Positions 10,831 to 23,500 are shown, counted from the first letter of the stretch. The stretch: DNA of 64,000 bases from Periplaneta americana (GCF_040183065.1 NC_091132.1:157206102-157270101); one strand, 5' to 3'. Program-made: numbers and translations. The notes: a model not told the origin generated them from the letters alone.

Positions 10831-11974
10831 AGAGGAAAAACAGCACAGTACAACTGTTTAATAACTCATGCAGAGGTTCAACAGAATGTTTTCAAAAATA
10901 AAAAGAATCATTTACCTTTTCAAACGATCTTTAAATTCAAACCCTAAAACATATATTTTTTGCACTTTTTTCATTTCTTTTGTTGCATGTTGTAGGTATT
11001 CGAGTTTCAATTTTTCGAAACAAGGTTAGGGACTGTAAAGCCTAATTCTGAAGGTTAGGACTGTCTACTTCGAAAGCCTTAATCTGTTCTAAAAATTATG
11101 CTGATTTGTATTTGAAAGTAGTGCACTTATTTCGAAAAGTTGTTGGACACTGTGGTCGTTCACTAATATTGATCACTTCCTCACAGTCACTCATAAGATT
11201 TCAGAAAACATCTGTCATGTCCATCTGTAAAGCAGAAGCCGCCATTTTGCACTGTTGAGCCTTGAACTAACTACAGTTTAAATGGCAGAAGACTGCCGAT
11301 CAAGTTAAACTCAAGTTAACTCAAGATTAACTGGTAGTTACGGTTTATGATACGAAATAGAACGAAAAAAACTTGAGTTTAAACTGAACGTAAGGTTTAA
11401 ACGGCGTTTATAATACTGGCTCTTATTGTATTACATATTTCTTCTAAGAAAAAACAGTGGCAGTCACTCCTTTTGACTTGCCATTACTAGTTGTGATTAT
11501 ACTTCTTGTGTGACAGAACAAATTCAAACACCACAAGTACACTTCAAGGAAGGAGGCCTTGGAATAATAAGCATTGAAATATTACAGGATTCTGTGAATG
11601 ATTACTATATTTTAGATATTTTAGTGTGTTAGATGATCTGGATTTGTCTTCTGTATTTAATTCTTTGAATGGTACATTGGTACAAATAGTAGTGTTGTTT
11701 AGTGTCGTATAATTTATTAAGAATTTCAATTTATATTTTCTATTCCGACTTTTAGTCTATTATTTATTAGTTAATCTATTATTTCCATGCTATTTGTACA
11801 TCGCTTCACAGTTAGAATATGGAGCATATAAAAAAAAATAAAAATCTTAATACTATTATAATGTCTTAATTATAATCACAGTCTAGTTGAATTATACACA
11901 GAAGAGTTTTACAATGTAACAACACAAAGTTTTAGTATCAATACATAATACAAGAATTGTTCCATTTCAGAAAC

Positions 11975-12430
11975 AACTAAGTAAACTAAAAAAAAACTCC
12001 TAAGGAAATAACATTTCAATGGCTACTTAGTCATTGTGGCATACCTGGAAATAAGAAAGTCGATAATATTGCAAAACAGGCAAGGCTTCTTCAAGTGATC
12101 TCTCTATACAGAGCTTTTGCTTCAGTAAAGTCTCATTTTATAAACCTATGGATCAAGAATTGGCTCTCTTTTGACAAAGGAAAAATTTATACAGTCTGTA
12201 CAAAAGAAACCAAATGACCTGGAAATGTACAAAAACTTGCCCAGACATGTTCAAACATTTTTAACAAGAGCCAGAACAGGTCACATTGTCACTCAATTGC
12301 ACCTACACCGATTTCACCTTTCTGATAATCCTACTTGTCTGTAGTGTAATAATCATGATGAAGATCTGGAACACATTCTTCTATAATGTTCATCCATAAA
12401 CTACAAAAGAAGTAAACTAAATCTTCAACA
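11975..12430 (+). pseudogene. Second RNase H LINE relic, opposite strand
   Basis: Translation gives FQWLLSHCGIPGNKKVD then NIAKQA, the RNase H C-terminal signature with catalytic D retained but E replaced by K. After shifts it continues LTRARTGHIVTQLHLHRF and EDLEHILL, the counterpart of the C-terminal Cys/His region. Several frames and stops are needed. It is more decayed than the copy at 9560-10830. Confidence 0.7.
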
Positions 12431-12658
12431 CTGGGTACTAGCAACACACATTTAAATGAATACCGATTAAAATATCCCACGTTTCTCATGAAAAGAGGAA
12501 CAGAATAGACTACAGTGGACTTTGTTGTCAGCAAACAGCTGGATACATTAAGAAGGTTGATTGATTTTAGTCTATTAATTTTGTTTACAACTATGTTTAC
12601 TTAGAAATGCAAGAATTGTTATCATAATTGACAATTGAAGATACACATATCTACATAA

Positions 12659-12790
12659 TTGATGGAGAATTTCACTTCAAGTAATAATTGTGAAATACAT
12701 ATTTTTCCTTTCTGTAATCAGAAATTTAAGAAAGCACGTGGTCTACATATTCATGAGAGTAAAATCCATATGCATAAAAGTCAAACAGAT
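12659..12790 (+). pseudogene. Single degenerate C2H2-like finger
   Basis: The frame reads FPFCNQKFKKARGLHIHESK then IH. Spacing matches a lone C2H2 finger such as occurs in some LINE ORFs, but the first cysteine is replaced by phenylalanine. The rest of the frame, to 12892, and the stretch 12900-13270 show nothing recognisable. Confidence 0.3.
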
Positions 12791-13274
12791 ATGGATAATG
12801 CTATGCTAAATGAGGATTTGGAACAAACTATACCAGGTATGTCACAGAAAGACAAGTGGCAAGTTCTTTCAATCTGTCCAAATCCATATTAACAAAGCTG
12901 ATCAGGAAAATTATCGCAGTAAGATTGCTCAAAAATACGCTACTGGTGTTGAGAACCAAAACTCAAGTCCCATTCCTGTTCTTCATCCTAATCAAGCCTA
13001 TGACCAAGGTAAGAAATAAAGAGTGCCATGTTTTAACCAGCAGCATCTCCTGGCTGATGAAACTAATAGCAAGCCATCGAAAACAGCCTATTCTTCCAGT
13101 TTAAGAATTGAATTTGACAGGTGCAATAGGCGAGGAGTCTACATTGGTGAAGAAATTTAGTCATGAAACTTTAACCATTGTATGATACTGCAGACCAACC
13201 AGCATTCTGATGAATCTGGGCAACAAAATAGGTGGCGAAATCTAGTTCCGTGCACCAGCTGTAGATCACCATCA

Positions 13275-14428
13275 CCTGACGAGACTAGTGACGCAGTAAA
13301 CAAAATAAACGAAGACTTGAATTCGATTTCACTGTGAGCACACAAATTTGGATTAAGGTTAAATCCAGAGAAATCGCAAGCAATCGTAATGGGACATAAT
13401 CGTCTACAAAGCACTCTTGATAGTAGTACTATAGCACATATAATATTGAATGTGATTATTGTTAAATACAGTGAAACAGCTAAAAATCTTGGCATTTTTA
13501 TGGACAGCGATCTAAATTGGAACACTCAAGTAACACACATTTGCAAAAAAATATTTTCTCAACTTCACTCCTTGTTCCATATGAAAGAATTTCTACCACT
13601 TAGTCTAAAAAGGAATCTTATTCAGACGCTTGTAATGCCCCATTTTGATTATTTCCATTCCTTGCTAACTAATATAAGTTCACTCTTAGCTGAGAGACTA
13701 CAACGTGTTCATAATGTGTGCATACGATTCATCTGCAATACTCGTAAATTTGACCATATAACACCTTCCCTCCAGTTACTTTCATGGGTGCGTCTGAAGG
13801 AACGAAGAACAATACATTCACTGTCTCTTCTGTTTAGAATCATGCATACTTCTGCTCCGAATTATCTGTTGTCACACTTTAAATTTCTTACAACTCTTCG
13901 AAACAGACATCAAGCACTTCTTTCTATCCCTCATCATAGAACGTCTTTATACTCATCTTCCTATACCGTAGAAATACCTCGCCTCTGGAATTCGTTACCT
14001 AATGACGTCAGGGACTGCCGGACTGTATCACAATTCAAAGTTAAATTGGAAAATTTTGTCTTAGTTAATGTTTTTAGGCATTGCTAAGAAGTATTGATTT
14101 GTATTTTTTTTTCTTTTTCTTTTTTAATCTAGATTAAAATTGCAAGTTTCTTGTTTATGTTAGTTAATTAAGATACAATTAATTATGATAATTAATCACT
14201 CACTTAAAGTTTGTGTGACTGCAAACTGTGTATATTTTTGTGTGGCTTTACTTTGTTTTTAGTGTTTCTTTCTCTCTCTCTTTTTATTTCTTGTGTAGCT
14301 TTACTTTGTATATAGTGTATCTTTTTTCTGTTTATTTATATTATTGTATTTGTATTCCTGGTGTTGTGGAAGAGAAGGCCTGATGGCCTTAACTACACGA
14401 GAATAAATAAATAAATAAATAAATAAAT
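13275..14428 (+). pseudogene. CR1/L2-like LINE 3' end with AATA tail
   Basis: The copy begins within the RT fingers-palm region (ACGAGACTAGTGACGCAG) and loses the YADD part. The frame 13389-14087 holds LGIFMDSDLNWNTQVTHICK, LIQTLVMPHFDY, LQRVHNVCIRFIC, ITPSLQLLSWV and the terminal EIPRLWNSLPNDVR, the usual C-terminal series of this group. The 3' UTR contains CT-rich and T-rich runs and GGAAGAGAAGGCCTGATGGCC, and ends in (AATA)n at 14400-14428. A sister copy with more RT sequence is at 54004-55221. Confidence 0.85.
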
Positions 14429-14984
14429 ATAATAACCTTATACTAGTTGCACTACAACAGAATACTGTTGAGATATGGAGGTGTGAGACCACCAGTCAGC
14501 TGGTCCACTTTGTACAGGGTTAATGTAGGTTACTTTTTCCGCCACATGATTTATTACTTTAAATTACACGTTTAGAAAATAAACAGTAATTAATAATTAC
14601 TCTCAATATAGACTACCTCTGATACAGATTTTTCCTCTTCTATATCTGTTTTATTACTTCCTTCTTTTGTCAAAGAATCGATATCAGATCCCATCTTGAT
14701 CACGTCCATCACGACTGAAAAATTAAACTAATAAGGAACTTTAAAAAATAAAATTAGACACTATAATGCAGTAATCTAACGGAAATGACTTTATGCAACT
14801 GACAAGAAGAGGACACGCTCTGTATATCACCGATGGAATAAGATTGTGTGAGATGAAAGTACAAGACGTACTGTTTAAAGTCATATGTGGTATGGGTGGT
14901 CAATGACCCCTCGTTTTGGAAATATTGGCTGTTGTTTGTGACATATTTCCCTTAGGTGCTTAATAGGGAAGCATTAGACTGTGT

Positions 14985-15057
14985 AACTGCGTAGCTCGTA
15001 TGGTTGGATGCTGAGTTGTTATCCAGACAACCTGAGTTCGAATCGTAACTCGTCCCA
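14985..15057 (+). repeat. tRNA-like sequence (decayed tRNA or SINE head)
   Basis: GTAGCTCGTATGGTTGGATG resembles an A box with D arm and GAGTTCGAATC a B box; the arm around it pairs as GAGTTcgaatcGTAACTC only loosely. Acceptor pairing is not convincing, so it is probably a SINE head or tRNA pseudogene. 14429-14980 shows nothing coding. Confidence 0.45.
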
Positions 15058-15436
15058 TTATTTTTTTGTTTTAATAATGATTAATATTGTGATCACAGTT
15101 ATCTATTTGCATATATCACATTTTTCAATGTATTGAACTCTTCATCATGTTTTTTAAAACAAATTACTAATTAAGTAACATTGTATTACAAAGGCTAAAC
15201 AATGAAATATTGCTCACGTAGGCAGGTAAGATGTGTCACAGGTGTCTGTTCTATTTCTGTAGCAGCTATTCCACTTCACTTTGTACCCGATTCATTATGA
15301 TGTCATAAAAACAGACAAGACATACACATTTCCTGCACCATGCACAGCAAATGAAAAAGGTTGTCCACAGTCACACACATTTTTCTGCACTTCTGCTGCG
15401 AAACAGACATCCTTCACATTCACAAACACTTGTCGT

Positions 15437-15660
15437 TCGTTTATTAATTTTGATGCATACCACGCATATTTCAACAGGGCTTTGAATATAGGAACTGACA
15501 ACTGAAAGTGAAGAATTTCAAGGGAAAAACTGTTCCGGGGCCGGGTATCGATCCCAGGACCTCTGGTTGAACGTACCAGCGCTCTGCCAACTGAGCTACC
15601 CGGGAACTCCACCCGACACCATCTCAACCTTTCCCTTTATATTCACACAACTCGCGTGGA
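15437..15660 (-). mobile_element. tRNA-derived SINE, family B
   Basis: On the minus strand the head reads TCCCGGGTAGCTCAGTTGGC with a perfect A box, a CTGGT/ACCAG anticodon stem with loop ACGTTCA, and the B box GATCGATAC between CCGGG and CCCGG. The acceptor strands TCCCGGG and CCCCGGA pair at six of seven positions. A body follows, including TTCAAGGG-type and AAGTGAAGAATTTC words, so it is a SINE rather than a tRNA gene. Other copies are at 25447-25562 and 25756-25975. Confidence 0.85.
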
Positions 15661-16340
15661 CTGACGAAACGCCAGAGACCCACATCGAGTACACATAAAC
15701 TCTGTGTTGTGTGAAACGAAAATGGTTGCCTCAAGGTACGCAAAGAAAATGGGCTGAGGGCAACTTCTGATTTTGGAACTGAAAATCGTTGAATTTGTGA
15801 AGTAGTTCTTGTGGAGCTGGATTTGAAGGAAGAAAACTGTTACAAAATGTAGCAAATTACGTTTGCAATGAAAGGTGCGTCGTGATGGAGATAAGTATGT
15901 TGCGGTTTCTAATGAAAAAGGAAAAGTTAGAGGTAGAAATATATGCTGTACTGTAAAGTGAAGAACACATAACATGTATCTATAGAATAAGCACTCAAAA
16001 AGAGTTAAAGAGAACAAGTCGTATTTAAAGAAAATACACATATTTTGTAATGTACCACAACTTTGTTTCTGCATTCCCCATTACAGTAAGATCTGTCACT
16101 AGTATTGACGTCACTAAGAAAAAACACCCGCATACCGCTTGAAAATCCTGAACTCAAACGCTATCATCTTCATCTTGACGCCTTCTGAGCTAAGGCAAGT
16201 ATGGTCTTACCTTAAAGACTTCGATTACATAGGCTACAGACATTTTTTGCACATCTTCACAACAGCATTACCACAGGAAGCGAGACAGAAAAAAAAAGAG
16301 CACATAGCCTATTTAGACAATTTTGAGTATATACTATGCA
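15661..16340. other. No gene seen
   Basis: Frames such as 15643-16074 and 16139-16348 have no recognisable motif, and the first overlaps the SINE. Confidence 0.5.
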
Positions 16341-16510
16341 AGGCATAACAAAATAACACATTAACCTAACTTTACCTGTCACCGATCCGTATACAAAAGG
16401 CATAACAAAAGCCCCAGGCTAACCTAACCTATCACACATTCGTAGATGCAAGCCATACCAAAAACCTAAACTAATGTAATATATCTAACCTGTAACAGAT
16501 TCGTAAACTG
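16340..16510. repeat. Degenerate 53 to 56-bp tandem repeat, about three units
   Basis: Each unit has GCATAACAAAA-like, AACCTAACCT-like and GTCAC-GATTCGTA-like words. Single, shorter versions occur at 3684-3735 and 7535-7580 in the segmental duplication, so the unit belongs to a dispersed family. Confidence 0.5.
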
Positions 16511-16947
16511 AAATAGGTAGAAGCATATCGTGATATTAAAGCTTGTAATATAAAAAAAAACCTAGTAGGAAAGGAAATACCCATTTGCTAGTTTAGCCAA
16601 CATGTAAAATAAAATTTTTAACAATATATCCCTATTCCCGAACTTTCTCTTTATATGAACAAAGTACAGTACTGATAGTGCACTCATTTCCAAATAAAAC
16701 AAACAAATTACAGTTGACATCTAGTGGTACATCAAACAAATGTCAAATCTTCGATATCGCACAACACCATACACGGGACTGAGGTCTAATTAAGATATTT
16801 TATGGGTTAAATGAGGGGAAAGCTAAGTGACATTAATCCGAGGTATGTGACAAGATTAGTGGGTGAGTTCAGGGATTTATTAAAGTGAAATGAGGGCAAG
16901 GAATTTTGTAGTGTGGGGAGATACCTAAGTTTCACCACAACAAAATA

Positions 16948-16950
<3 letters not shown>

Positions 16951-16987
<37 letters not shown>

Positions 16988-16988
16988 G
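16951..16988. repeat. (TTA)n microsatellite
   Basis: About twelve TTA units, then interrupted ones. The flanks 16545-16950 and 16990-17350 show no gene. Confidence 0.9.
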
Positions 16989-17905
16989 TTATTATATTAT
17001 CATCAGCAAACTAAGAATATTATATATAAATCCCACAAGGATAGCTGCCCTTCGGTAAGGGTTGCCAAAAGACAAAGGATATTAAACAAACAGATATAAA
17101 ACACTTTTGTTATCACAATCACACTCTCTCGTGTAGAAAACAGCACCTCACCTCAGGCTCACACCTTACTATAGAAAAACTGATCAGAATTGGAGATTCT
17201 TCAGGTTTGTTTTGTGATATAATAGTTGTAGCAATTCATCTTTATGTAACAAATTCTTCTTTTTCACAAATCACGTGACCGCCAGTTCGCAGGAACTAAG
17301 GAAGCCGTGGTTTTCGCTGGTAAACGTAAGCTCGAGCCAAAGAATTTGTAATAGGTTCGTTCCAACAAGCGGTTCATGGATCAGTTCATGTACGGTTCCT
17401 GTACCATCTTATGCGCATGCGCTAGTTGAGCATCTGCTATGGGATTGAAACTGGACTGGACGTTGTTGGAACGCTTTCACGGATCGTTATGTACTAAATC
17501 CAGAGATACTGTAACTGTGATCATCTTTGCTAAGAACGGGCTGCTTAATTATTATAGTTTCGCAGCTAATTCTAATTGCAGAAAATAGAATTTCGATCAT
17601 TTTCTATACAAAGATGACAAAAAAATAAGGAATGCAAGAATTCCGATAGTTCAATGTCGTGTACTGGGAAATTCTCATTTAAAATAGTTATTTTTTTAAT
17701 TATTAATTTATGTACGTTATTTATTATACTTTTAATCGAAGCTGCATATTGAAATTTATATTAACTATTTCAATACCCAAATAATTTCAATTCCCTTTCT
17801 TTTTGTTGAGAATTTAAATTAAATCTGTAGTTTTATTATTCGTCTGCACTGTCACTTTTCATCTTAACCCCATTGATGCGAACAGTCGATCATGTCTTTC
17901 TTCAG

Positions 17906-18640
17906 TAGAGTTGGGCAACACGATTCTTTTTCAGAAGTCGATTCGAACGATTCAATCACACATTACGAATCGATTCTAACGATTCGTTCACGATTCTTCT
18001 CAGTCTGCGATTCCAACTATTCTTTTGAATCGTCAACGAGTTCACGATTCTTCCCAGTCTGCGATTCCAACTATTCTTTTGAATCGTCGCAAGACACTTT
18101 CCTTTGCAAACCACGCGTAGAACAAAAAGTTCTCCATCTCTCTCATAGATGGCATAAGAGGCGAGACATTGGATTGTCTCTTTCCCATTGGCTGGAACCA
18201 TTCAGTATGAACTCCATTAGTCTACAAAATTACCCAAGATAATTTCTCTAAATTATAATTTATCAACTGAACCTTATTATGAAGTACATTTTTTGCATTA
18301 CATCTCTATTTAACTATGCAAATTTCAGGTTTGTGTTCATTATTTTCCATACTTAACAAATGCAGTACATATTTTGATTTCACTCTCGCTCGGGAGCATT
18401 CGACACGGTTCGGAAATGTCCGTTGACAGGTTACATCAAACAACGAATAGAATCGTGGGTTACGATACCATGCCGATTCCTTCATATTCTTTTGAATGAC
18501 GATTCGTTACGATTCGTTTGAACGACGATTCGTTACGATTCTTTTGAACGACGATTCGTTGATACCACGAATCGATTCTTACGATTCTTTATTATTAGTC
18601 GTTCGAATGAACGATTCGTTCACGAATCGACCCAACTCTA
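17906..18640. mobile_element. Non-autonomous hAT element with perfect 8-bp target duplication
   Basis: Terminal repeats TAGAGTTGGG (17906) and CCCAACTCTA (ending 18640) are flanked by TTCTTCAG on both sides (17898-17905 and 18641-18648). The subterminal regions are dense in CGATTCGTTnACGATTC words in both orientations, which would be transposase-binding arrays. There is no transposase. It sits inside the outer element. Confidence 0.92.
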
Positions 18641-19431
18641 TTCTTCAGTATCCAGGAGACGTTGGTGAGTTTATGCGCATGCGCGTCTCGCGTACTCTTC
18701 CGTACATGCCTCAATCCGCGGACTATTTCTGACCGTTCCGAACCCGTGTCAAAAGCTTGTTGGAACGCCCGACTGCAGTACATGTTTCCGGTTCAGGACT
18801 GGTTCGGATTGTGTTGGAACGCTTTTTCTGTACTGCGCATGCTCACGATGGTTACGGACGGTTCCTGACTGTTGTTGGAACCAGGACCTCCTATATTACC
18901 GGACCTGACACTGGCATCCAAGATGGCGGCCGGGAGAGGGATTTCGTAGATTGCAATGAGTTAAAATAAATACGGCATCGATGAGATTATTTTAACAAAA
19001 TTCTCAATGAAACAATTAATAATAAAGTTCCTTACCTACATAAAAGAACATAGTGCAATCTGTAACATAAAAATATGCCTACATACACCAATAATAAAAG
19101 AAAACAACTGATTAAAAGCTTCAATACGTTATTATATTAGGCCTAGGCCTATATGTTTTTATATATGAATATTGGCAATTGTCCAATTAACTCCTGTAAA
19201 ATTCAGATTTGTGAGGAAATAGAAGACGGTAATACAATACTGAATAGCTGCTACTTCAGGATTTAGGAAATCTTACCTGGATTATACAAATAGATTTCAT
19301 CAGCAACTGGAAATTATATAATATGGAGTCCTGTCTTCCTAGTCACTAAACTCTGTCACTGTATTCACTGAGATTGATTAAAAATAAAACTAGCTATTCA
19401 CTACGTACAGTTTAACACTGTGCCCACTGAT

Positions 19432-19940
19432 GTTAATTTAGAATGAAATTACACTATCCACTGATGCTGATTCAGAATGAAATGACACTATTCACTGTAG
19501 TTTCTCACTATATCCACTGATGTTGATTCAGAATGAAATGACACTATTCACTATGGTTTCTCACTATATCCACTGATGCTGATTCAGAATGCAATGACAC
19601 TATTCACTGTGGTTTCTCGCTATATCCACTGATGTTGATTTAGAGTGAAATGGCAATATTCACTATAGCTTATCACTGTAATATCCACTTATGCATAGGC
19701 CTACACAAGGGATTAGATAGGCTGTAAACTAAAAACGATGAAGAATTCACAGCTTGGAGAGCACAGCACTGTAATTTCTCACTGTATCCACTAATGTTAA
19801 TTCAGAATGAAATGACACTATTCACTATAGCTTATCACTGTAATATCCACTTATGCATAGGCCTACACAAGGGATTAGATAGGCTGTAAACTAAAAACGA
19901 TGAAGAATTCACGGCTTGGAGAGCACAGCAGCCTATTTTT
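19432..19940. repeat. Minisatellite with 56-bp period plus a longer duplication
   Basis: Units contain CCACTGATG-TGATTCAGAATG, AAATGACACTATTCACT and GGTTTCTCACTATAT. Four to five units run from 19432 to 19690. A longer block starting CTTATGCATAGGCCTACACA then appears twice (about 19689 and 19850), with one more 56-bp unit between. It lies wholly inside the P-like element. Confidence 0.85.
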
Positions 19941-19979
19941 TGAACTTGGAACACTTTCGGTGGGGTTTATTTTTGTCTT

Positions 19980-20211
19980 TCAAAGGACCTTGCAGTAATT
20001 ATTAATAAATAAGTTGGCCAAAACCTTGCTGCACTTCACTGCTAGTTTTCTTACCACTGAGTTGTTTGTTGGGGTAAAATGTTCACGATGAATGCTTCTT
20101 GTCCACTTATCCCTTAAATCTGTATCTTTTGGAAACAAAAATACATGTACAAACGGACTTTCTTTTATCGTAATTCGATTTGCAACCTGGTACACTACAC
20201 GTGCGAGGCAT
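19980..20211 (-). pseudogene. THAP DNA-binding domain relic of the P-like element
   Basis: An ATG at 20211 opens MPRTCSVPGCKSNYDK, the C-x4-C start of a THAP domain. One frameshift later the second frame reads VFLFPKDTDLRDKW then TRSIHREHFTPTNNS, the core of the domain. Where the C-x2-H pair is expected the sequence reads CSKV, so the histidine is lost or the site lies across an intron beginning at the GTAAGA after NNSV. The domain would bind the element termini. Frameshift and missing ligand indicate a pseudogene. Confidence 0.75.
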
Positions 20212-20510
20212 TTTAACTTTAACAACATAACACTTTCAAGCTTTCTCTACGAAAACAATTTATATTAATTATAATGTCACAATTCTATTATTATATACTA
20301 ACTTATAAACCCTTCAACGATTACACTAGAGGCAAATGATACAAGAAATACAATAAACATTCACATGAAGTACGTATACTTTCACACTTGCGTTACCACT
20401 CTATTGTCCACCATGTTTGTTTACTTCCGCTCACAGTGTCAGGTCCGGTAATATAGGAGGTCCTGTTGGAACGAACCTAATATATAACTAGCACTACCGT
20501 CTGTATCTGT

Positions 20511-23500
20511 AGGGGGTTAAGTCAATATTACTCACTTTTCAGGAGAGCAAAAACAAAGTTTGAAGCTATCTCATAAATCAGGATATAAATATTTCTACAC
20601 GAAAACTGGCTGTAAATGTCCAAATATATGTTTACTTGGCTTATGAAACATTCATTCATGGTGTTCATCAAATGGTGGGAGATAATTAATTAATATTATT
20701 GTGTAATCACCGACATAACCCCTTTAGCACGAAAAAGCTGTAACTTAACCCATTTGGTTCAATCATTTTATTGAGAAAATTAGCAATATAGAATAATGAC
20801 AGATCAATGTTTGAATTATTTAAACTGACTGACTGCTACAACAATATAAATATTAAGTAAAAGTGCCAATAATAACTTTAATTTGACAATTACTGAAAAT
20901 ATTTCAATAGTTTATTTTGATTTTTTCACGAAAAATGTGTTCTTTTTCTTTGATGGAATGAATGATGATTAAGAATAATACAACAATTTAATTATAAAGT
21001 AGAACATATCAAGAATACTGACGTGACAACATTTAGGATTCTAGTGATTCATCTTCATCCGGAAGGACATCTGGTAAATCTTGTGTTTTGAGATTTTCAT
21101 AAAATACCCAAAATATCTTGAGGATGTAACGAAGAAGATCTTGGAAATCCTCTTTCTTCCCTTTACTTATGCTCGGAGGCCCATCATGTATGGGAAATCG
21201 TATGGGTTCAGTGATTTCACGGCCTCTAAGGCAGTAGCTCACTTCCTTAAAAAAGAGGAGTCTCTTCATTCAAATCTGTTTTATTCACCAGGTAGTTCCT
21301 GCCGTGTTAATAACGACGAACACACAAATTTTTCACCTTCAGAATTCTTCTTTCCTGCCTGTAGCACTGTATCATGGAGGGCTACAAAATCATAGAAATG
21401 CGATTGTTGCATCTCTGTCACTTTGAATGATGTGTTCTTTCCGCACATTCTATCTAGCTGATACCAGCCATGACGGTGGTATATTTGTCTTCTTTTTTCC
21501 CTCAATAACTGAGTGTTCTGAGTCACATCCCAAGTGGGTGTGACCCAGAACCAGAAATTTGTGGTCAATCGGTTTTATTTTGCTGGTTTCCATTGTTATG
21601 AGTGCAAAAAACTATAGCCACCATATCTGTTTTTATTTTGACTTCCTGCATTATCGGAATAGAGAACGGCCTGTTCTAATCTATTGCTTTCATTTGAAGA
21701 CAAATATTTGTATAAACATGAGGCAATTTGATTTGCACCCACTTCTGGCTTAAGCTTCGTGCCACATAAAACAGTGAGGCTAACCTATGTTACAATCATG
21801 AATTGTCAAATTAGGCCTATATGTTCATAATTGCCTTTTACTTAACTCTCAACAGGCATTGCTGCAGGTTGAAAACTACAGTTCCCTTGTTTTGACTCCC
21901 TTTTCTTGACTTCTCTTTGTCAGTTGCTTTGGATAGGTACGTTTTGATAGCATCTTCTTTATGTATTCTCAGAGGATCTTTGATTATGAGCTTTTGATCT
22001 TCTGGAGCTACCGCCCGCTGCATTTGAAACTTGCCACACTTGGCACGTATATCTTTATTTGGTATTTTTATTGCGATATTCTGTGGGTGAAATATTTCTT
22101 CATACTTGGGACGACCAACAGGATTGATTTTTGGTTGTCCTTGATATTCCTCGCACAGTTTCTTCACTGTATAGTAGGAAGGTAGAAATTTCTTCTCTTA
22201 ATCCCTCCTTGTGTAATGACTCTCATATTTTGTAACACAGTAAATATGCTGATAAACTCTCGCAATAGCACCCGCAGACCACTTATTTGAAGGAGGGTGT
22301 AGTACTCTGTAGTTAGGAGAAGTTATTCCAGATGTTGAGGCTCCCATTTTATGAAGATTCATTTCCAAGAACTTTTTAGACTCCCCTAAATTTTTAGGAA
22401 CACGTTTTGCAGATAGGCTCTAACTTATTATTTATTTGCAGGTGGTGGGCCTAATCTTAAGTCACATACCTAAACTTTTGTTTATTTGGAGATAGAGTCT
22501 TCTCTTTGCAGTGATTGGTTCTTTGAATCGTACAATTCCACACACATATTCGACCCTTTTATCATAGAACTGCAATCCCTGTACTCTCGGAACATTTTCT
22601 TCCTTGTATCGTCCTTAAAACGAGATGAACACTTCATTCTACATTCACTCAAAGATTTGCATTCCCTTGAAGGAACAATTTTCCATTTCTCAGTAACATA
22701 TTCTACACCCGTGTTCCCTTTTCTCTTACTATCTTCTCTTGTTTTTTTAGTATTTCTTTACGAGCTTTTCGTTTCATCCGGGCAAGCTGGACTACAGTTT
22801 CCTCACTCAAGTCGTCAGATTGTTTATTTCCATCTATGCGTTCATCATTACAAACTACTGGCACATGTGAAATATTACCACGTACTGATGGAGCTTCTTC
22901 TGAGTCACTAGAAGACATGTCCATATCAGTCTTGTGGTATAAAATCAGGATTAATATTCGAATCTAGAAATTCTTCGGGTACATCAGGTGGAGGGCTGCT
23001 ACCTGAATGTGGAAAGGTTAACAAATGGGAGTTGTTACTTAAAAGAGAACAATATTCATTACTTTTTAATTGGTTATTTAAGGACGCGGCATCAACTACG
23101 AGATTATTTAACTTCGATGTAATTTTTATTACGCCATGATGTTTGGCGTAGTAAATCCGATGAAACGCCATGGATTGTCCAACATTCGCTTTACAGGAGG
23201 AGAAAACCTTGGTAATACCTAACCACATTGCAAACATATTGTAGCATCTACTACAGTTTTAATTTTCTCCTGTCGCCAATCATATCTCTGTGCATTATGT
23301 GGACATGTCAATCAGTTAAAGGGGATAAGTCAACATAACCTCCCATACAAATAAAATTCCGCGGTACAAACAGAGTCAAGTGAACTTAACCCCCTTCACA
23401 CATTAACGTCTGACTTGCAAAAAGAGATATGTAAACTTGTCTCATTTGGCACAGAACATAATCCCTTTATCACAAAATATGGAGCACTACAACTCCGTCA

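Larger units (their letters stand above)
8199..11422. mobile_element. PIF/Harbinger-like element (3.2 kb including later insertions)
   Basis: The ends are GGCCCGGTATTATAAATAC at 8199 and, read inward from 11422, GAGCCAGTATTATAAACGC. They are followed by similar GTTTAA-rich subterminal sequence. TTA flanks both sides (8196-8198 and 11423-11425), the 3-bp target typical of PIF/Harbinger. The body is interrupted by a MITE and by an RNase H LINE. A transposase with a DDE core was not recognised, so the family call rests on ends and target site. Positions 10830-11260 hold no clear gene apart from a short minus-strand frame near 11243 starting MAASALQMDMTDVF. Confidence 0.6.
18882..20465. mobile_element. 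P-superfamily-like element with 32-bp TIRs and 7-bp target duplication
   Basis: Left TIR 18882-18913 begins CAGGACCTCCTATATTACCG, and the right TIR (20434-20465) is its complement. TTGGAAC flanks both ends (18875-18881 and 20466-20472). A decayed THAP domain lies inside on the minus strand next to the right TIR, where the transposase N terminus belongs. No RNase H-like catalytic core remains in 1.58 kb, so it depends on another element. A CCAAGATGGCGGCC word at 18919 matches the YY1/Pho consensus just inside the left TIR. Confidence 0.85.
17354..20477. mobile_element. Outer TIR element (about 0.8 kb) hosting two nested transposons
   Basis: The left end is GGTTCGTTCCAACA (17354) and, once the inner P-like element is removed, the right end is TGTTGGAACGAACC (ending 20477), a perfect 14-base inverted pair. 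TAATA flanks both sides (17349-17353 and 20478-20482). Removing the two insertions leaves about 790 bp. Words such as GCGCATGCGC and repeated GTTGGAACG occur inside. The superfamily is undetermined; a 5-bp duplication with GG termini is unusual, and a shorter TA or TAA target is possible. Confidence 0.65.

Noticed and set aside
15528-15605. A functional tRNA gene
   Set aside because: The fold is good but T33 is replaced, and a SINE body follows in several copies.
16400-16430. CTAACCTAACCT as an interstitial insect telomere (CCTAA)n
   Set aside because: Only about two units occur and they are part of a longer 53 to 56-bp repeat.
18595-18969. Overlapping 60 to 70-residue frames near 18.6-19.0 kb
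   Set aside because: They cross hAT, outer-element and P-like borders, so they cannot be one gene.
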